Part shown: in pieces, positions 1-7,937 of the stretch
Layout of the letters: each line of letters opens with the position of its first letter
How positions within the stretch are numbered: the stretch's first letter is position 1
Origin: an uncultured Eggerthellaceae bacterium
GTDB lineage: Bacteria > Actinomycetota > Coriobacteriia > Coriobacteriales > Eggerthellaceae
Assembly: GCA_910589125.1 (NCBI GenBank)
Contig: CAJURX010000014.1
Coordinates: forward strand, 1 to 58,057
DNA: 58,057 nt
Reading direction: 5' to 3'
The notes under the pieces: generated by a model
Told to the model about the DNA's origin: nothing
Database searches by the model: none
The model's input: only the letters and a program-made list of their open reading frames with translations
Position numbers and translations under genes: made by a program

Positions 1-155
1 CCTGGAAGCAGGTCGAGGAAGAGCTTCGCGATAGTTGTGCCTCTGAGCTTCCGGATTACAAGCAGCCTGTTCGCTATGAGCTCATAGATGCGCTTCCCCT
101 CACTCCCATCGGCAAGGTGGATGTGAAGGAGTTGAGGAAGTCGCTGATCAAATAG
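1..155 (+). CDS. Adenylate-forming (AMP-binding) enzyme, C-terminal fragment cut by window start
   Basis: About 50 residues are visible, read in the frame beginning at base 3 and ending with TAG at 153-155. The fragment carries the C-terminal lid of class I adenylate-forming enzymes: a Leu-Pro-Asp-Tyr turn, then a Leu-Thr-Pro-Ile-Gly-Lys-Val-Asp motif. The Gly-Lys here is the A10 motif, whose lysine holds the acyl substrate and AMP in the adenylation half-reaction. The gene runs in the same direction as two further adenylating enzymes downstream, so a local group of three is likely. The substrate cannot be told from this piece; acyl-CoA ligase or a carrier-protein loading enzyme are both possible. 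Confidence 0.75.
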   Translation, partial: WKQVEEELRDSCASELPDYKQPVRYELIDALPLTPIGKVDVKELRKSLIK

Positions 156-349
156 ATAGGAGCAATGCTATATGCAAGTTTGATCCAAGAGCAAGAGCTA
201 ATGAGCGGTTTAGGGAGGAGATGGATTCCGAAAAGACTGGTGTGCACAAGCGTGCTTCGGTCGGAGGAATTCAAGCGAAATCCGTTTGAAAGAGATGCTA
301 GGCATGTGTTGCTCGGTCTTTGATGGTTGGCAAGAAAGGTGGTTCGATG
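156..349 (+). other. Intergenic stretch with short ORF remnants, no clear gene
   Basis: This AT-richer gap of roughly 190 bases separates two adenylation genes. A 22-codon reading frame starts with ATG at 221, straight after a GGGAGGAG ribosome-binding-like sequence, and stops at 287-289. An overlapping 40-codon frame runs 201-323. Neither resembles a known peptide, and the region could be a decayed gene end. No terminator or strong promoter is evident. Confidence 0.3.
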
Positions 350-2131
350 ATGGATGCAAACGGTTTGAAGCGCATACATTTGAAGCGTTATGATGCTGCA
401 AATGGAGATGCATCAGCCTATGCCTCAATAGCTAAACCCTATAACCGTTTTTACGCACCGGAAGAGCAATGGATTCATATATCTGAGAAGACTATCTACC
501 AGACCGTTCTTGATAACAATCGAGATAACCTCCGTGAGGTCGCGCTTGTATTCGAAGATGAGGAGGTTACCTTCCAGGAGCTATTTTGTCGTATAGATCA
601 GGTGGCTTGTGGGTTGCGGGCGTTAGGTGTAGGCGAAGGCGATATCGTGTCCGCTGCTATGATGAGTACCCCCGACGCTGTGGCGCTGCTCTATGCTGTA
701 AGCAAAATAGGGGCTACCTTTGCCAGCATGGATCCACGAGACAGCATGAGCGAGCTTCGCTCAAAGCTTGATCAGGCGAAACCGAAGTGCCTCTTTGTCA
801 TGGCGGGCTTTGAGAAGATCGCTGAGATCGCTTCTGATGATCTTGCGGGTACGATCATATTCCTGTCTTCGAACATCGATGCCGCTGGCTTTGATGCGAT
901 CTCCTATGAAGACTTCCTCGCAAGGGGGAGAGGTGTGTCGAAGATCGAACCAGCGCCTTACCGTTCGGAGCATATCGCGGCCATCGTCTACACTGGTGCT
1001 TCTACTGGTGCGGCAAAGGGGGTCATGCTCAGCGACTATAGCTTCAATGCAATGGGCATTGCCTTGATGAATTCCGGTTATCAGTTTGAGTGTGGTAAAA
1101 AGCTTCTCGATGTATTGCCATTGTTCATCGCCTATGGTGTTTGCAATGCGCTTCATGTTCCGCTTATGTGGGGGGAAACGATCGTGCTTGTCGATCCATT
1201 CAAGCACAACGAGTTTTCGGACTATCTTCTGCGCTACAAGCCCCAGCATGCTTATGTGGGACCCCCGCATATTCGCTTCCTTAGAGATTCTATTGCTGAT
1301 AGCGCCACCGACCTTTCTTTTCTTGAATTTGTGGCAAGTGGTGGCGCAGGAATGCCCTATGAGGAGGATGCGGGCAACTATCTCTTCTTTGCGGCTCATG
1401 GAGCTGATGGCGTTTACGGGCAAGGCTACGGGTTGTCTGAGGTCAACGCTGCTTTTTGTTGGGGCATTGGTCGTAAGAACAAGATAGGATTCATCGGTAT
1501 CCCCCTTGCTGGCAATGATGCTGTGATCGTTGATCCTGAGACGTTGGAGGAGCTTCCCTATGGCGAGGGTCTGCAAGGCCTCCTGGTGATCAGAACGCCG
1601 ACGGTGATGCTTGGATATCACGGCATTGCCGCCTCAAAGGATAAAGATATCTTCACTGTTGATCAATCGAATGACCTTTGGGTGTTGACGGGCGATATCT
1701 GCACCATGGATGAGAGTGGCAAGATCAAGATCATCGACCGTGTTGGCCGCGGTTTCAACACCTTCGGCATGAACATCTACCCCAGCGTCATCGAGGACGT
1801 GTTGGGTATGCATTCAGACGTAGTGGAAAGCGTCGTTGTGGGGTTGGAACACGAACTCATGGGGGCTGCTCCAGTGGCGAACGTTGTAGTGCCCCCAACG
1901 CTTATGGAGCGCACTTGCGACCTGGCTGATGAGCTTGACGAATTGATCGCCCAGGAGCTTCCGAGCTATACGCGGGTTTACGCCTATCGCTTCCGCACCA
2001 GTTTGCCCTATACCTCGCGCGCAAAACCGAACTATCAGCTCATTCAGTCTCAAGGTATTGATGACCTGGGTGAAGACATCCTCGTGTTGCGTGAAGTTGA
2101 GAAGATAGAAGATGTAATAAAGGCAGAGTAG
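350..2131 (+). CDS. Adenylate-forming enzyme (acyl-CoA/acid ligase-like) with altered nucleotide-binding loop
   Basis: About 593 residues, the usual length for ANL-superfamily ligases, which activate a carboxylate with ATP to an acyl-AMP and normally transfer it to CoA or a carrier. The A5 motif reads Tyr-Gly-Leu-Ser-Glu, the Thr-Gly-Asp (A7) motif and the hinge Asp-Arg-Val-Gly-Arg follow, and the C-terminal lysine is kept in an Arg-Ala-Lys-Pro-Asn-Tyr context in place of Gly-Lys-Val-Asp-Tyr. The glycine-rich phosphate loop is odd: Tyr-Thr-Gly-Ala-Ser-Thr-Gly-Ala-Ala-Lys-Gly rather than Thr-Ser-Gly-Thr-Thr-Gly-x-x-Lys-Gly. ATG 350 is chosen because AAAGGTGG lies seven bases upstream; ATG 347 and TTG 320 are alternatives. 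Codon composition is more AT-rich than downstream genes. Substrate unknown. Confidence 0.85.
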   Translation: MDANGLKRIHLKRYDAANGDASAYASIAKPYNRFYAPEEQWIHISEKTIYQTVLDNNRDNLREVALVFEDEEVTFQELFCRIDQVACGLRALGVGEGDIVSAAMMSTPDAVALLYAVSKIGATFASMDPRDSMSELRSKLDQAKPKCLFVMAGFEKIAEIASDDLAGTIIFLSSNIDAAGFDAISYEDFLARGRGVSKIEPAPYRSEHIAAIVYTGASTGAAKGVMLSDYSFNAMGIALMNSGYQFECGKKLLDVLPLFIAYGVCNALHVPLMWGETIVLVDPFKHNEFSDYLLRYKPQHAYVGPPHIRFLRDSIADSATDLSFLEFVASGGAGMPYEEDAGNYLFFAAHGADGVYGQGYGLSEVNAAFCWGIGRKNKIGFIGIPLAGNDAVIVDPETLEELPYGEGLQGLLVIRTPTVMLGYHGIAASKDKDIFTVDQSNDLWVLTGDICTMDESGKIKIIDRVGRGFNTFGMNIYPSVIEDVLGMHSDVVESVVVGLEHELMGAAPVANVVVPPTLMERTCDLADELDELIAQELPSYTRVYAYRFRTSLPYTSRAKPNYQLIQSQGIDDLGEDILVLREVEKIEDVIKAE

Positions 2132-2214
2132 TCGCACCATCCTCATTTCCTTCACTGGCACGGTCGATGTGAAGATGCTGGGGAGGCAACCTATCAAATG
2201 GAAAGGAAACGGCC

Positions 2215-2433
2215 ATGGCAGATAAGAGAGGCATCGCAGGGTCAGTCGCTGCTAAGGCGAAAAGCATTGCGGCTGTAGGGGCGGCTGTTATTGGCATGAA
2301 CACATCTTCGCCAATCGACGATGCTCCAGAAAAATACGCGAAGGAGGCATATAGGGCCAACATTGTTGAGAGCAAGCGTCAAAGAGAAATCGACAGTACC
2401 GATAAAGCTACTCCTAGGGAAAACCTAAAGTGA
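2215..2433 (+). CDS. Small hypothetical protein between two adenylation enzymes
   Basis: A 72-residue protein preceded by an AAAGGAAA ribosome-binding site eight bases or so from the ATG. The N-terminal half is Ala/Lys-rich (a Val-Ala-Ala-Lys-Ala-Lys stretch followed by an Ala-Val-Gly-Ala-Ala-Val segment that may be a short amphipathic or membrane-leaning helix); the C-terminal half is charged, ending in Glu-Asn-Leu-Lys. I recognise no family. It overlaps the next gene by four bases (stop and GTG start interleaved), so it is almost certainly translated in one operon with the membrane protein and the ligase that follow. A role as an acyl carrier is not supported: there is no Asp-Ser-Leu phosphopantetheine motif. 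Confidence 0.6.
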   Translation: MADKRGIAGSVAAKAKSIAAVGAAVIGMNTSSPIDDAPEKYAKEAYRANIVESKRQREIDSTDKATPRENLK

Positions 2434-3050
2434 TCGGGAGCGAGAATCAAATACCTGCGGTTCTGTATTATTCAGCATTTGGGGTAGCGTTTGTATTGGT
2501 AATCGTATTCGGATTCTTTTCGGCAACTCATTTCAAGCTCTTTACCAGAGACGAAAAGGCTCGATTAAGCAGAAATGAGAGGAGGCTGCTTCGTCTTCCG
2601 GATGTATGGCTTTCCTCCTCCATGTGGCTGCTCTACATCAACAATGCAGTGATGGCGTTAGCGGTTGTTTGCTCTCTGATCGTTATCGTTATCGCAGCCT
2701 ATGATAATGCAGAAGAAAATGTCGTAAGTATCGTTGTTTTTACTCTGATCGGCCTGACATGCTCATTTCTTGCCAACTATACGAACGGAAAAGAGAAGTC
2801 TGCCGCCTATCGTGATGCATTTATGGTGATGAATCCAGTTTGCGAACAATATATCAACCGATGCTTATCTGATGTTTACGCAACCGACCAGGCACGAGAA
2901 TCCGATTTCCTGAAACTGATCGAAGCGCGTGCAATTGCAGAAAAGATCATTGCTCATGCCCATAGCCCATATCAGAAGCATGATTTTGACCAGCAGATCC
3001 GTCTTGGGCTAATCTCTGATCATCCTGATGATGAGGTGATCAGAGAATGA
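2430..3050 (+). CDS. Hypothetical three-helix membrane protein
   Basis: A 206-residue protein starting with GTG inside the end of the previous gene. Three hydrophobic segments are visible: about residues 10-30 (Val-Leu-Tyr-Tyr then Phe-Val-Leu-Val-Ile-Val-Phe-Gly), 70-95 (Ala-Val-Val-Cys-Ser-Leu-Ile-Val-Ile-Val) and 103-122 (Val-Ser-Ile-Val-Val-Phe-Thr-Leu-Ile-Gly). The last ~80 residues are soluble and charged, probably cytoplasmic. No family is recognised. Its stop overlaps the start of the next ligase (ATGA), so the 2215-4837 genes form a translationally coupled set. It may be a membrane partner of the adenylation enzymes, but that is inference from context only. Confidence 0.65.
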   Translation: MIGSENQIPAVLYYSAFGVAFVLVIVFGFFSATHFKLFTRDEKARLSRNERRLLRLPDVWLSSSMWLLYINNAVMALAVVCSLIVIVIAAYDNAEENVVSIVVFTLIGLTCSFLANYTNGKEKSAAYRDAFMVMNPVCEQYINRCLSDVYATDQARESDFLKLIEARAIAEKIIAHAHSPYQKHDFDQQIRLGLISDHPDDEVIRE

Positions 3051-4837
3051 ACTTGAACCACCCCTTATCATCTGGCGATGCTGTCTATCCTTCTATCGAC
3101 AAGCCGTGGATGAGGTATTACGACGAAGAGATGCTCGCTCAGCTTGAGGTTCCTGATGCCTCTATCTATGAATACCTTCGTCAGTCGTGCAAGGCGCACT
3201 CCAGCAGTATTGCCATCGAGTATTGCGGAAAGAAGATCACGTATAGTGAGCTCCTTCAGGAAGTCGATAAGGCTGCGGCGTCATTTAAGCTGTTGGGCAT
3301 ATCTAAAGGAGATGTTGTTGCGATAGCGCTCCCCAACATTCCGCAGAATGTTTATGCCATATATGCGCTGAACTCCATAGGCGCGATTCCCGACCTTGTC
3401 GATTTGAGAGCCAAAGGGAAGGATCTTGCCTATTTTCTAAAGGAGACGGGGACTAGAATCGCTCTCGTTTGCGATCTTTTCCTTGAGAATGCGATCGAGG
3501 CCGTTTCACGGACCTTTTTGCAGACCCTCATCGTGGCATCTCCTTATGATGACCTTCCGCTTCCGTTGAGAGCGATTATGAAGCTCAAGCGTGGCCGACT
3601 GTCTAAGACGAGTGGAGCATGCATGCTGGAGTGGCGCGAATTCGCCGCTAGAAGGCTGTCCAAAGGAGATCTTGGGAACAGTGGCAAGATTCATGATCTG
3701 TGTCTCGGCGATGACGCCGCATGCATTTTCCATACCAGCGGAACCACTGGTCTTTCCAAGGGTGTCGTGCTTTCCAGTAAATCATTCAATGCGATGGTTG
3801 AGCAATACAAAATATGTGGATTAGAGTTCTCTGCGGGGGATTCTTTCCTGAATCAAGTCCCACCCTTTTTGGCGTATAACACGGTTTTGGCGCTGCATCT
3901 GCCACTGTCTCTTGGAATGCAGGTGATCATGTTGCCGGATTACGAGCCGAATAAGTTCGCTAAGATCCTTCAAAAGCATCGTCCTAATCATGTCATCGCT
4001 GGACCGCAGTGTTGGAGAAACGTACTTGAGAGCAAAGGGGAGTTGACTGATGCTTCGTTTATGAAGACGCTCGCTAGCGGTGGCGACTCAATGCGCACGA
4101 ACGAAAAGAGAGATGTCGATGAATGCCTAGAAAGATTGGGGTGTAGCTTCAGGATAGTGGAGGGTTATGGAATGACGGAAGTTGGGTCAGCTGCAACGAC
4201 CAACCTTCCCCAAACCAATGTTTACGGAAGCATGGGGATTCCATTGCCGCTAACCTCGGTATGCGTTTATGACAATGAGGAGAATTCTGAGGTGCCGCCA
4301 AGGAAAGAGGGTGAGATCTGCATTTCAGGACCTACCGTTATGAGTGGCTATCTTGGCGATGCAGACGCGACACAGGCTGTGCTAAGGCGGCATGATGATG
4401 GTGTCCTATGGGTCCATACGGGCGACTTGGGATATTTGGACGAGGATGGGCACCTGTGTCTGAGTGGCCGGATGAAGAGAATGATCATCTCTCATGAGGA
4501 CATGAAGATGTCGCCCTTCGAAATCGAAGGCACGATTCTTGAAGAAAAGGATGTCGTGAATTGCTGTGTAGTTGGAGTGCTTGACACGGTACATGGTCAT
4601 GGTCAGGTTCCTTATGCGTTCGTGGTGCTGAAGAATGAGCTTTCCGAAGGGGAGTTCGACTATCTGAAAGCACGGTGTGTTGCAAGGCTTCCATATAGAA
4701 CCCGTTCCATGGAGTTCTGCATCGTCGATGATCTTCCTGTGACGCCAAACGGGAAAGTTGACTACCGGAAGCTAGAGCGGATGGCTAACGGACGGGCTGT
4801 CGATGATCGAGAGGCGAGGTTGCGGTCTCGCACCTAG
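3047..4837 (+). CDS. Adenylate-forming enzyme (acyl-CoA/acid ligase-like), canonical motifs
   Basis: A 596-residue ANL-superfamily ligase with complete motifs: phosphate loop His-Thr-Ser-Gly-Thr-Thr-Gly-Leu-Ser-Lys-Gly at about residue 227, Tyr-Gly-Met-Thr-Glu at about 380, Thr-Gly-Asp at about 460 and Pro-Asn-Gly-Lys-Val-Asp-Tyr near the C-terminus. It should form an acyl-adenylate and pass the acyl group on, most commonly to CoA. Unlike its neighbour at 350-2131 the nucleotide loop is canonical, so the pair may be a catalytic and a diverged member. The start overlaps the upstream membrane-protein gene by four bases. Composition is AT-richer than the rest of the window. The substrate (fatty, aromatic or bile-type acid) cannot be assigned from sequence. 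Confidence 0.88.
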   Translation: MNLNHPLSSGDAVYPSIDKPWMRYYDEEMLAQLEVPDASIYEYLRQSCKAHSSSIAIEYCGKKITYSELLQEVDKAAASFKLLGISKGDVVAIALPNIPQNVYAIYALNSIGAIPDLVDLRAKGKDLAYFLKETGTRIALVCDLFLENAIEAVSRTFLQTLIVASPYDDLPLPLRAIMKLKRGRLSKTSGACMLEWREFAARRLSKGDLGNSGKIHDLCLGDDAACIFHTSGTTGLSKGVVLSSKSFNAMVEQYKICGLEFSAGDSFLNQVPPFLAYNTVLALHLPLSLGMQVIMLPDYEPNKFAKILQKHRPNHVIAGPQCWRNVLESKGELTDASFMKTLASGGDSMRTNEKRDVDECLERLGCSFRIVEGYGMTEVGSAATTNLPQTNVYGSMGIPLPLTSVCVYDNEENSEVPPRKEGEICISGPTVMSGYLGDADATQAVLRRHDDGVLWVHTGDLGYLDEDGHLCLSGRMKRMIISHEDMKMSPFEIEGTILEEKDVVNCCVVGVLDTVHGHGQVPYAFVVLKNELSEGEFDYLKARCVARLPYRTRSMEFCIVDDLPVTPNGKVDYRKLERMANGRAVDDREARLRSRT

Positions 4838-4880
4838 CGAAGTAAGCTTCCCATACACTGCCAACCTGATTGGAGGCGTC

Positions 4881-6872
4881 ATGAAGCGAGACTATCCGAA
4901 CCTGTGCCAGCCCATCCGGATCGGCAACCTGACGCTGCGCAATCGCATGGCATCAGCGCCCATGGGAGCGACGGACATCACCGCGGAGGGCACGCCGGGC
5001 CTGCGCACGCAGGGCTTCTACGAGGCGCGCGCCAAGGGCGGTGCAGCTTCCGTCACGGTGAGCGAGCTGGTGGTGCACCCTGAGACCGACGGTTCGCAGA
5101 TGCTGCACCTCTCGCTGGTGACGCCGGGGCAGCTCGGCGCCTTCGCCTATGTCGCCGATGCCATCAAGCGCCATGGGGCCGTGGCTTCCATCGAGCTGTC
5201 CCATTCTGGGCAGTATGCGGGCACCTACATGGTGGACAAGAAGGCGAAGGGGGAGCTCTGCCAATGGGGGCCGAGCGACGGCGTGCGTCCGGACGGGCTG
5301 CCGGTGCGCGCGCTCGCTGAGGAGCAGATCTCAGACATCGTGGAAGCCTATGGCAACGCCGCTGCCCTGGCGAAGCGGGCTGGGTTCCAGATGTGCATGG
5401 TGCACGCAGGCCACGGATGGCTCATCAATCAATTCCTCTCACCTTATTTCAACAAGCGCACCGACGGCTATGGCGCATCCCTTGAGGGGCGCCTGCGCCT
5501 GGCTCGCGAGGTGCTGGGCGCTGTGCGCAAGGCTGTGGGTCCGCGCTTCCCCATAGAGCTGCGCATGAGCGGATCCGAGCTCTTTCCGGGTGGCTACGAT
5601 ATCGAAGAGGGTTGCCGCATCGCTCAGGCCCTGGAGGATCTGGTGGATATCATCCATGTGTCCGCCGGGTCCTACCAGTTCGGCTTCTCCGTCACCCACC
5701 CGTCCATGTTCCGCGAGCATGGCTGCAACGTGCATCTTGCTGCGCAGATCAAGCAATGCGTGAGCGTTCCGGTGGCCGCCATCGGTGGCCTGTCCGATCC
5801 AGCTCAGATGGAATCCATCATCGCCTCTGGCAAGGCGGATATCGTCGCCATGGCTCGAGGGCTCCTGGCTGATCCGGAGCTGCCGAACAAGGTCATGGCG
5901 AATAGGGGAGATGACGTGGTGAAGTGCGTGCGCTGCTTCACCTGCATGGCTGAGCGTCCGGTCACTCAAACGCGACGCTGCGCGGTGAACCCGCTCATCG
6001 GACGTGAGCTCGAAGGGTTGGACGTGCGCCCGGTCGTGCAGCCCCAACAGAACCCGATCGCCGAGATCGCCCTTCGCAGGAAGCGCGTGTTGGTGGCAGG
6101 CGGGGGCATCGCGGGCATGAAGGCGGCTCATACCGCTGCTCTGCGCGGCCATGATGTGACCCTCTGTGAAGCAGGGAAGCGTCTGGGCGGCATCTTGAAT
6201 ACCGAAGAAGCACTGCCCTTCAAGCATGACATGTATGATCTGGCGCGCACCTATGAGCGCCTGTGCGAAGAGGCGGGTGTGCAGATCCGCCTGAACCGGG
6301 CTGTTGACGCTGCCTTCTGCGATTCGTTCAAGCCCGATGCCCTCATCATCGCGGTGGGCTCTGATGAGCTCGAGCTGCCCATGCCCGTAGCAGAGGGCGC
6401 ATGGGTGATATCCATCGATGAGCTGTATCTAGAGGACGCTGACCCAGGTGATGACGTTGTGATCATCGGAGGTGGCCTCACCGGTTGCGAATGTGCGTTG
6501 CTCATGGCCCAGCAGGGCAGGAACGCCCATCTGATCGAGATGGGGCCGGAGCTGGCACCGGATGCGAACATCCGTCACAGGCCCATCCTCTTGTCTCAGC
6601 TCGAGGAAGCAGGGGTAGAGGTGCTGACCGATGCTCGGGCCGAGGCAGTGACATTGAATGGGGTGAAGGTGGCCCTTGCGGACGGAAGCGAGCGCATCGT
6701 TGGCGGCATCGGATCATCCGTGGTGGCTGCCATCGGGCGCCGCAGTCGCAGCGAAGCCGTTGATGCCCTGCGAGACGGAGCCCCCTTCGTGCGCATCATC
6801 GGGGATGCCTTGCGCCCAGCCAACATCACGTTCGCCATCTACGAGGGATACCACGCCGCTCTGGACATCTGA
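4881..6872 (+). CDS. Fe-S flavoenzyme of the 2,4-dienoyl-CoA reductase / enoate reductase / BaiH family
   Basis: A 663-residue cytoplasmic oxidoreductase, the standard length for this family. An N-terminal FMN-binding Old Yellow Enzyme barrel (about residues 5-340, with the Arg-Met-Ala-Ser-Ala-Pro and His-Ala-Gly-His-Gly motifs) is followed by the 4Fe-4S cysteines Cys-x2-Cys-x2-Cys-x11-Cys at about 349-367, then an FAD-binding Gly-Gly-Gly-Ile-Ala-Gly fold near 400 and a nucleotide-binding Gly-Gly-Gly-Leu-Thr-Gly fold near 523. Members reduce activated C=C bonds of enoyl-CoAs, enoates or 3-oxo-steroid/bile-acid intermediates using NAD(P)H. ATG 4881 is chosen for its TGGAGG site four bases upstream; an in-frame ATG at 4803 overlaps the ligase gene and lacks such a site. 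GC content rises at this gene, marking the end of the AT-rich segment. Substrate unproven. Confidence 0.88.
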   Translation: MKRDYPNLCQPIRIGNLTLRNRMASAPMGATDITAEGTPGLRTQGFYEARAKGGAASVTVSELVVHPETDGSQMLHLSLVTPGQLGAFAYVADAIKRHGAVASIELSHSGQYAGTYMVDKKAKGELCQWGPSDGVRPDGLPVRALAEEQISDIVEAYGNAAALAKRAGFQMCMVHAGHGWLINQFLSPYFNKRTDGYGASLEGRLRLAREVLGAVRKAVGPRFPIELRMSGSELFPGGYDIEEGCRIAQALEDLVDIIHVSAGSYQFGFSVTHPSMFREHGCNVHLAAQIKQCVSVPVAAIGGLSDPAQMESIIASGKADIVAMARGLLADPELPNKVMANRGDDVVKCVRCFTCMAERPVTQTRRCAVNPLIGRELEGLDVRPVVQPQQNPIAEIALRRKRVLVAGGGIAGMKAAHTAALRGHDVTLCEAGKRLGGILNTEEALPFKHDMYDLARTYERLCEEAGVQIRLNRAVDAAFCDSFKPDALIIAVGSDELELPMPVAEGAWVISIDELYLEDADPGDDVVIIGGGLTGCECALLMAQQGRNAHLIEMGPELAPDANIRHRPILLSQLEEAGVEVLTDARAEAVTLNGVKVALADGSERIVGGIGSSVVAAIGRRSRSEAVDALRDGAPFVRIIGDALRPANITFAIYEGYHAALDI

Positions 6873-6891
6873 GCCTGCACGGGGGCACCCA

Positions 6892-6936
6892 GCGCGCTCT
6901 TGGGTCGCTTCGGCAGCGCGCCTGCGGGACCGACCC
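6892..6936. terminator. Hairpin-forming region between convergent genes
   Basis: Between the convergent ends of the flavoenzyme and the MBL hydrolase lie nested inverted repeats: GCGCGCT (6892-6898) with AGCGCGC (6915-6921), and GGGTCG (6902-6907) with CGACCC (6931-6936). They overlap, so only one can form at a time. There is no clear T-run, so intrinsic termination is a suggestion only. Confidence 0.35.
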
Positions 6937-6938
6937 TA

Positions 6939-7754
6939 TCAGATGCTGATGGTGAGGCCGTCCATCGCCATCTTCACGCGGCCGTCGTAGCGCTCGAGGT
7001 AGGCTTCCAGCTCAGCGCAGGTGATGGGCTCGTCATAGTGCATGCATAGATGCGTGAGGTAGATGGTGCCCGCATCCAAGGCCAGTCCCTCTTCGATGCA
7101 CTCCTGTACGGAGTGGTGCGCATCCGGGTTCCAGTTGCGCTTCCAGAACGTGGCATCCATGGCAAGGATGTCCACTCCTCGGATGGCGTCTGCGGTCTTC
7201 GGGGGGAGGGGACCGGTGTCCGAGGCGTAGAACAGGCGCGTGTGCGGCGTCTCTATCAGGTAGCCGTACGTGCCCGGCGCGTGCGTCACGGGCAGTGCGG
7301 TGTAGGTGACGCCATCGAAGCGGTGCGCATCGCCGGGCATGAGATCCTGGATGCCAAGGCACCAGTCCATGTAGTGGAACTCGGATGCGATGCCTGCGTG
7401 CGCATCCGGCGAGGCGAACACGGGCAGAGGGCTGCCGCCGCGCTTGAGCGCGACCAGGTACTCGTATTCGCCCAAGCCGCCGATGTGGTCGAAGTGGCAA
7501 TGCGTGAACAGCACCTCATCCGCATGGCGCACGCCCTCTCGGAGGAGCTGATGGCGCGCATCGGGAGGCGTGTCGATGATGAGGGTGGGCGTCTCGCTCT
7601 CGGGCAGCCCTGCGCGCCGCACCATGGCACCGCAATCGCCACGGACGAGCTCAGGGTGAGCACGCGCCTCTGCACATGCCGGGCAGTCGCAGAAGAACGA
7701 CGGCACGCCGCATCCCGCTGCCGTGCCCATGAACGTGAAGAGATGCTCTCCCAT
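6939..7754 (-). CDS. MBL-fold metallo-hydrolase (PhnP-like)
   Basis: A 271-residue metallo-beta-lactamase-fold protein. The di-metal motif reads Thr-His-Cys-His-Phe-Asp-His, with later metal ligands likely at His in Val-Thr-His-Ala-Pro-Gly, Asp in Ala-Ser-Asp-Thr-Gly and the C-terminal Thr-His-Leu. The N-terminus (Gly-Thr-Ala-Ala-Gly-Cys-Gly-Val-Pro, then Cys-x-Cys-x2-Cys) matches the PhnP branch, which hydrolyses cyclic phosphodiesters such as ribose cyclic phosphates and carries a structural zinc held by cysteines. The start at 7754 is preferred because AGGTGG precedes it by a few bases and the family begins here; an upstream extension to 7883 is possible. It stands alone and faces away from the molybdoenzyme operon. 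The physiological substrate is unknown; no phosphonate genes are nearby. Confidence 0.82.
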   Translation of the reverse strand: MGEHLFTFMGTAAGCGVPSFFCDCPACAEARAHPELVRGDCGAMVRRAGLPESETPTLIIDTPPDARHQLLREGVRHADEVLFTHCHFDHIGGLGEYEYLVALKRGGSPLPVFASPDAHAGIASEFHYMDWCLGIQDLMPGDAHRFDGVTYTALPVTHAPGTYGYLIETPHTRLFYASDTGPLPPKTADAIRGVDILAMDATFWKRNWNPDAHHSVQECIEEGLALDAGTIYLTHLCMHYDEPITCAELEAYLERYDGRVKMAMDGLTISI

Positions 7755-7828
7755 CTTCGCCCACCTGCCTTGCCTTCTCGCGTACATCCACCGCTTGCCG
7801 CTGCGAATATACCACGGAAATCGGCGCG

Positions 7829-7856
7829 TTCGCATCACGTGCTCGAGCGCTATAAT
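7829..7856 (+). promoter_or_regulatory. Promoter of the three-subunit molybdoenzyme operon
   Basis: A perfect TATAAT at 7851-7856 has TTCGCA (four of six consensus bases) 16 bases upstream at 7829-7834. It sits about 80 bases before the ATG at 7938. Confidence 0.5.
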
Positions 7857-7937
7857 CCGAGGGATGCATGGGTGCAAGGGCACACTCGCGAAGCTGTGCC
7901 CTTACGCTCGTTCAACGAGAAGTAGAGAGGAAGGTAT

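Noticed and set aside
201..323. A 40-codon frame, and a 22-codon frame at 221-289, before the first complete ligase
   Set aside because: No recognisable product; only the ribosome-binding-like sequence before 221 supports the shorter one. Kept as part of an intergenic note.
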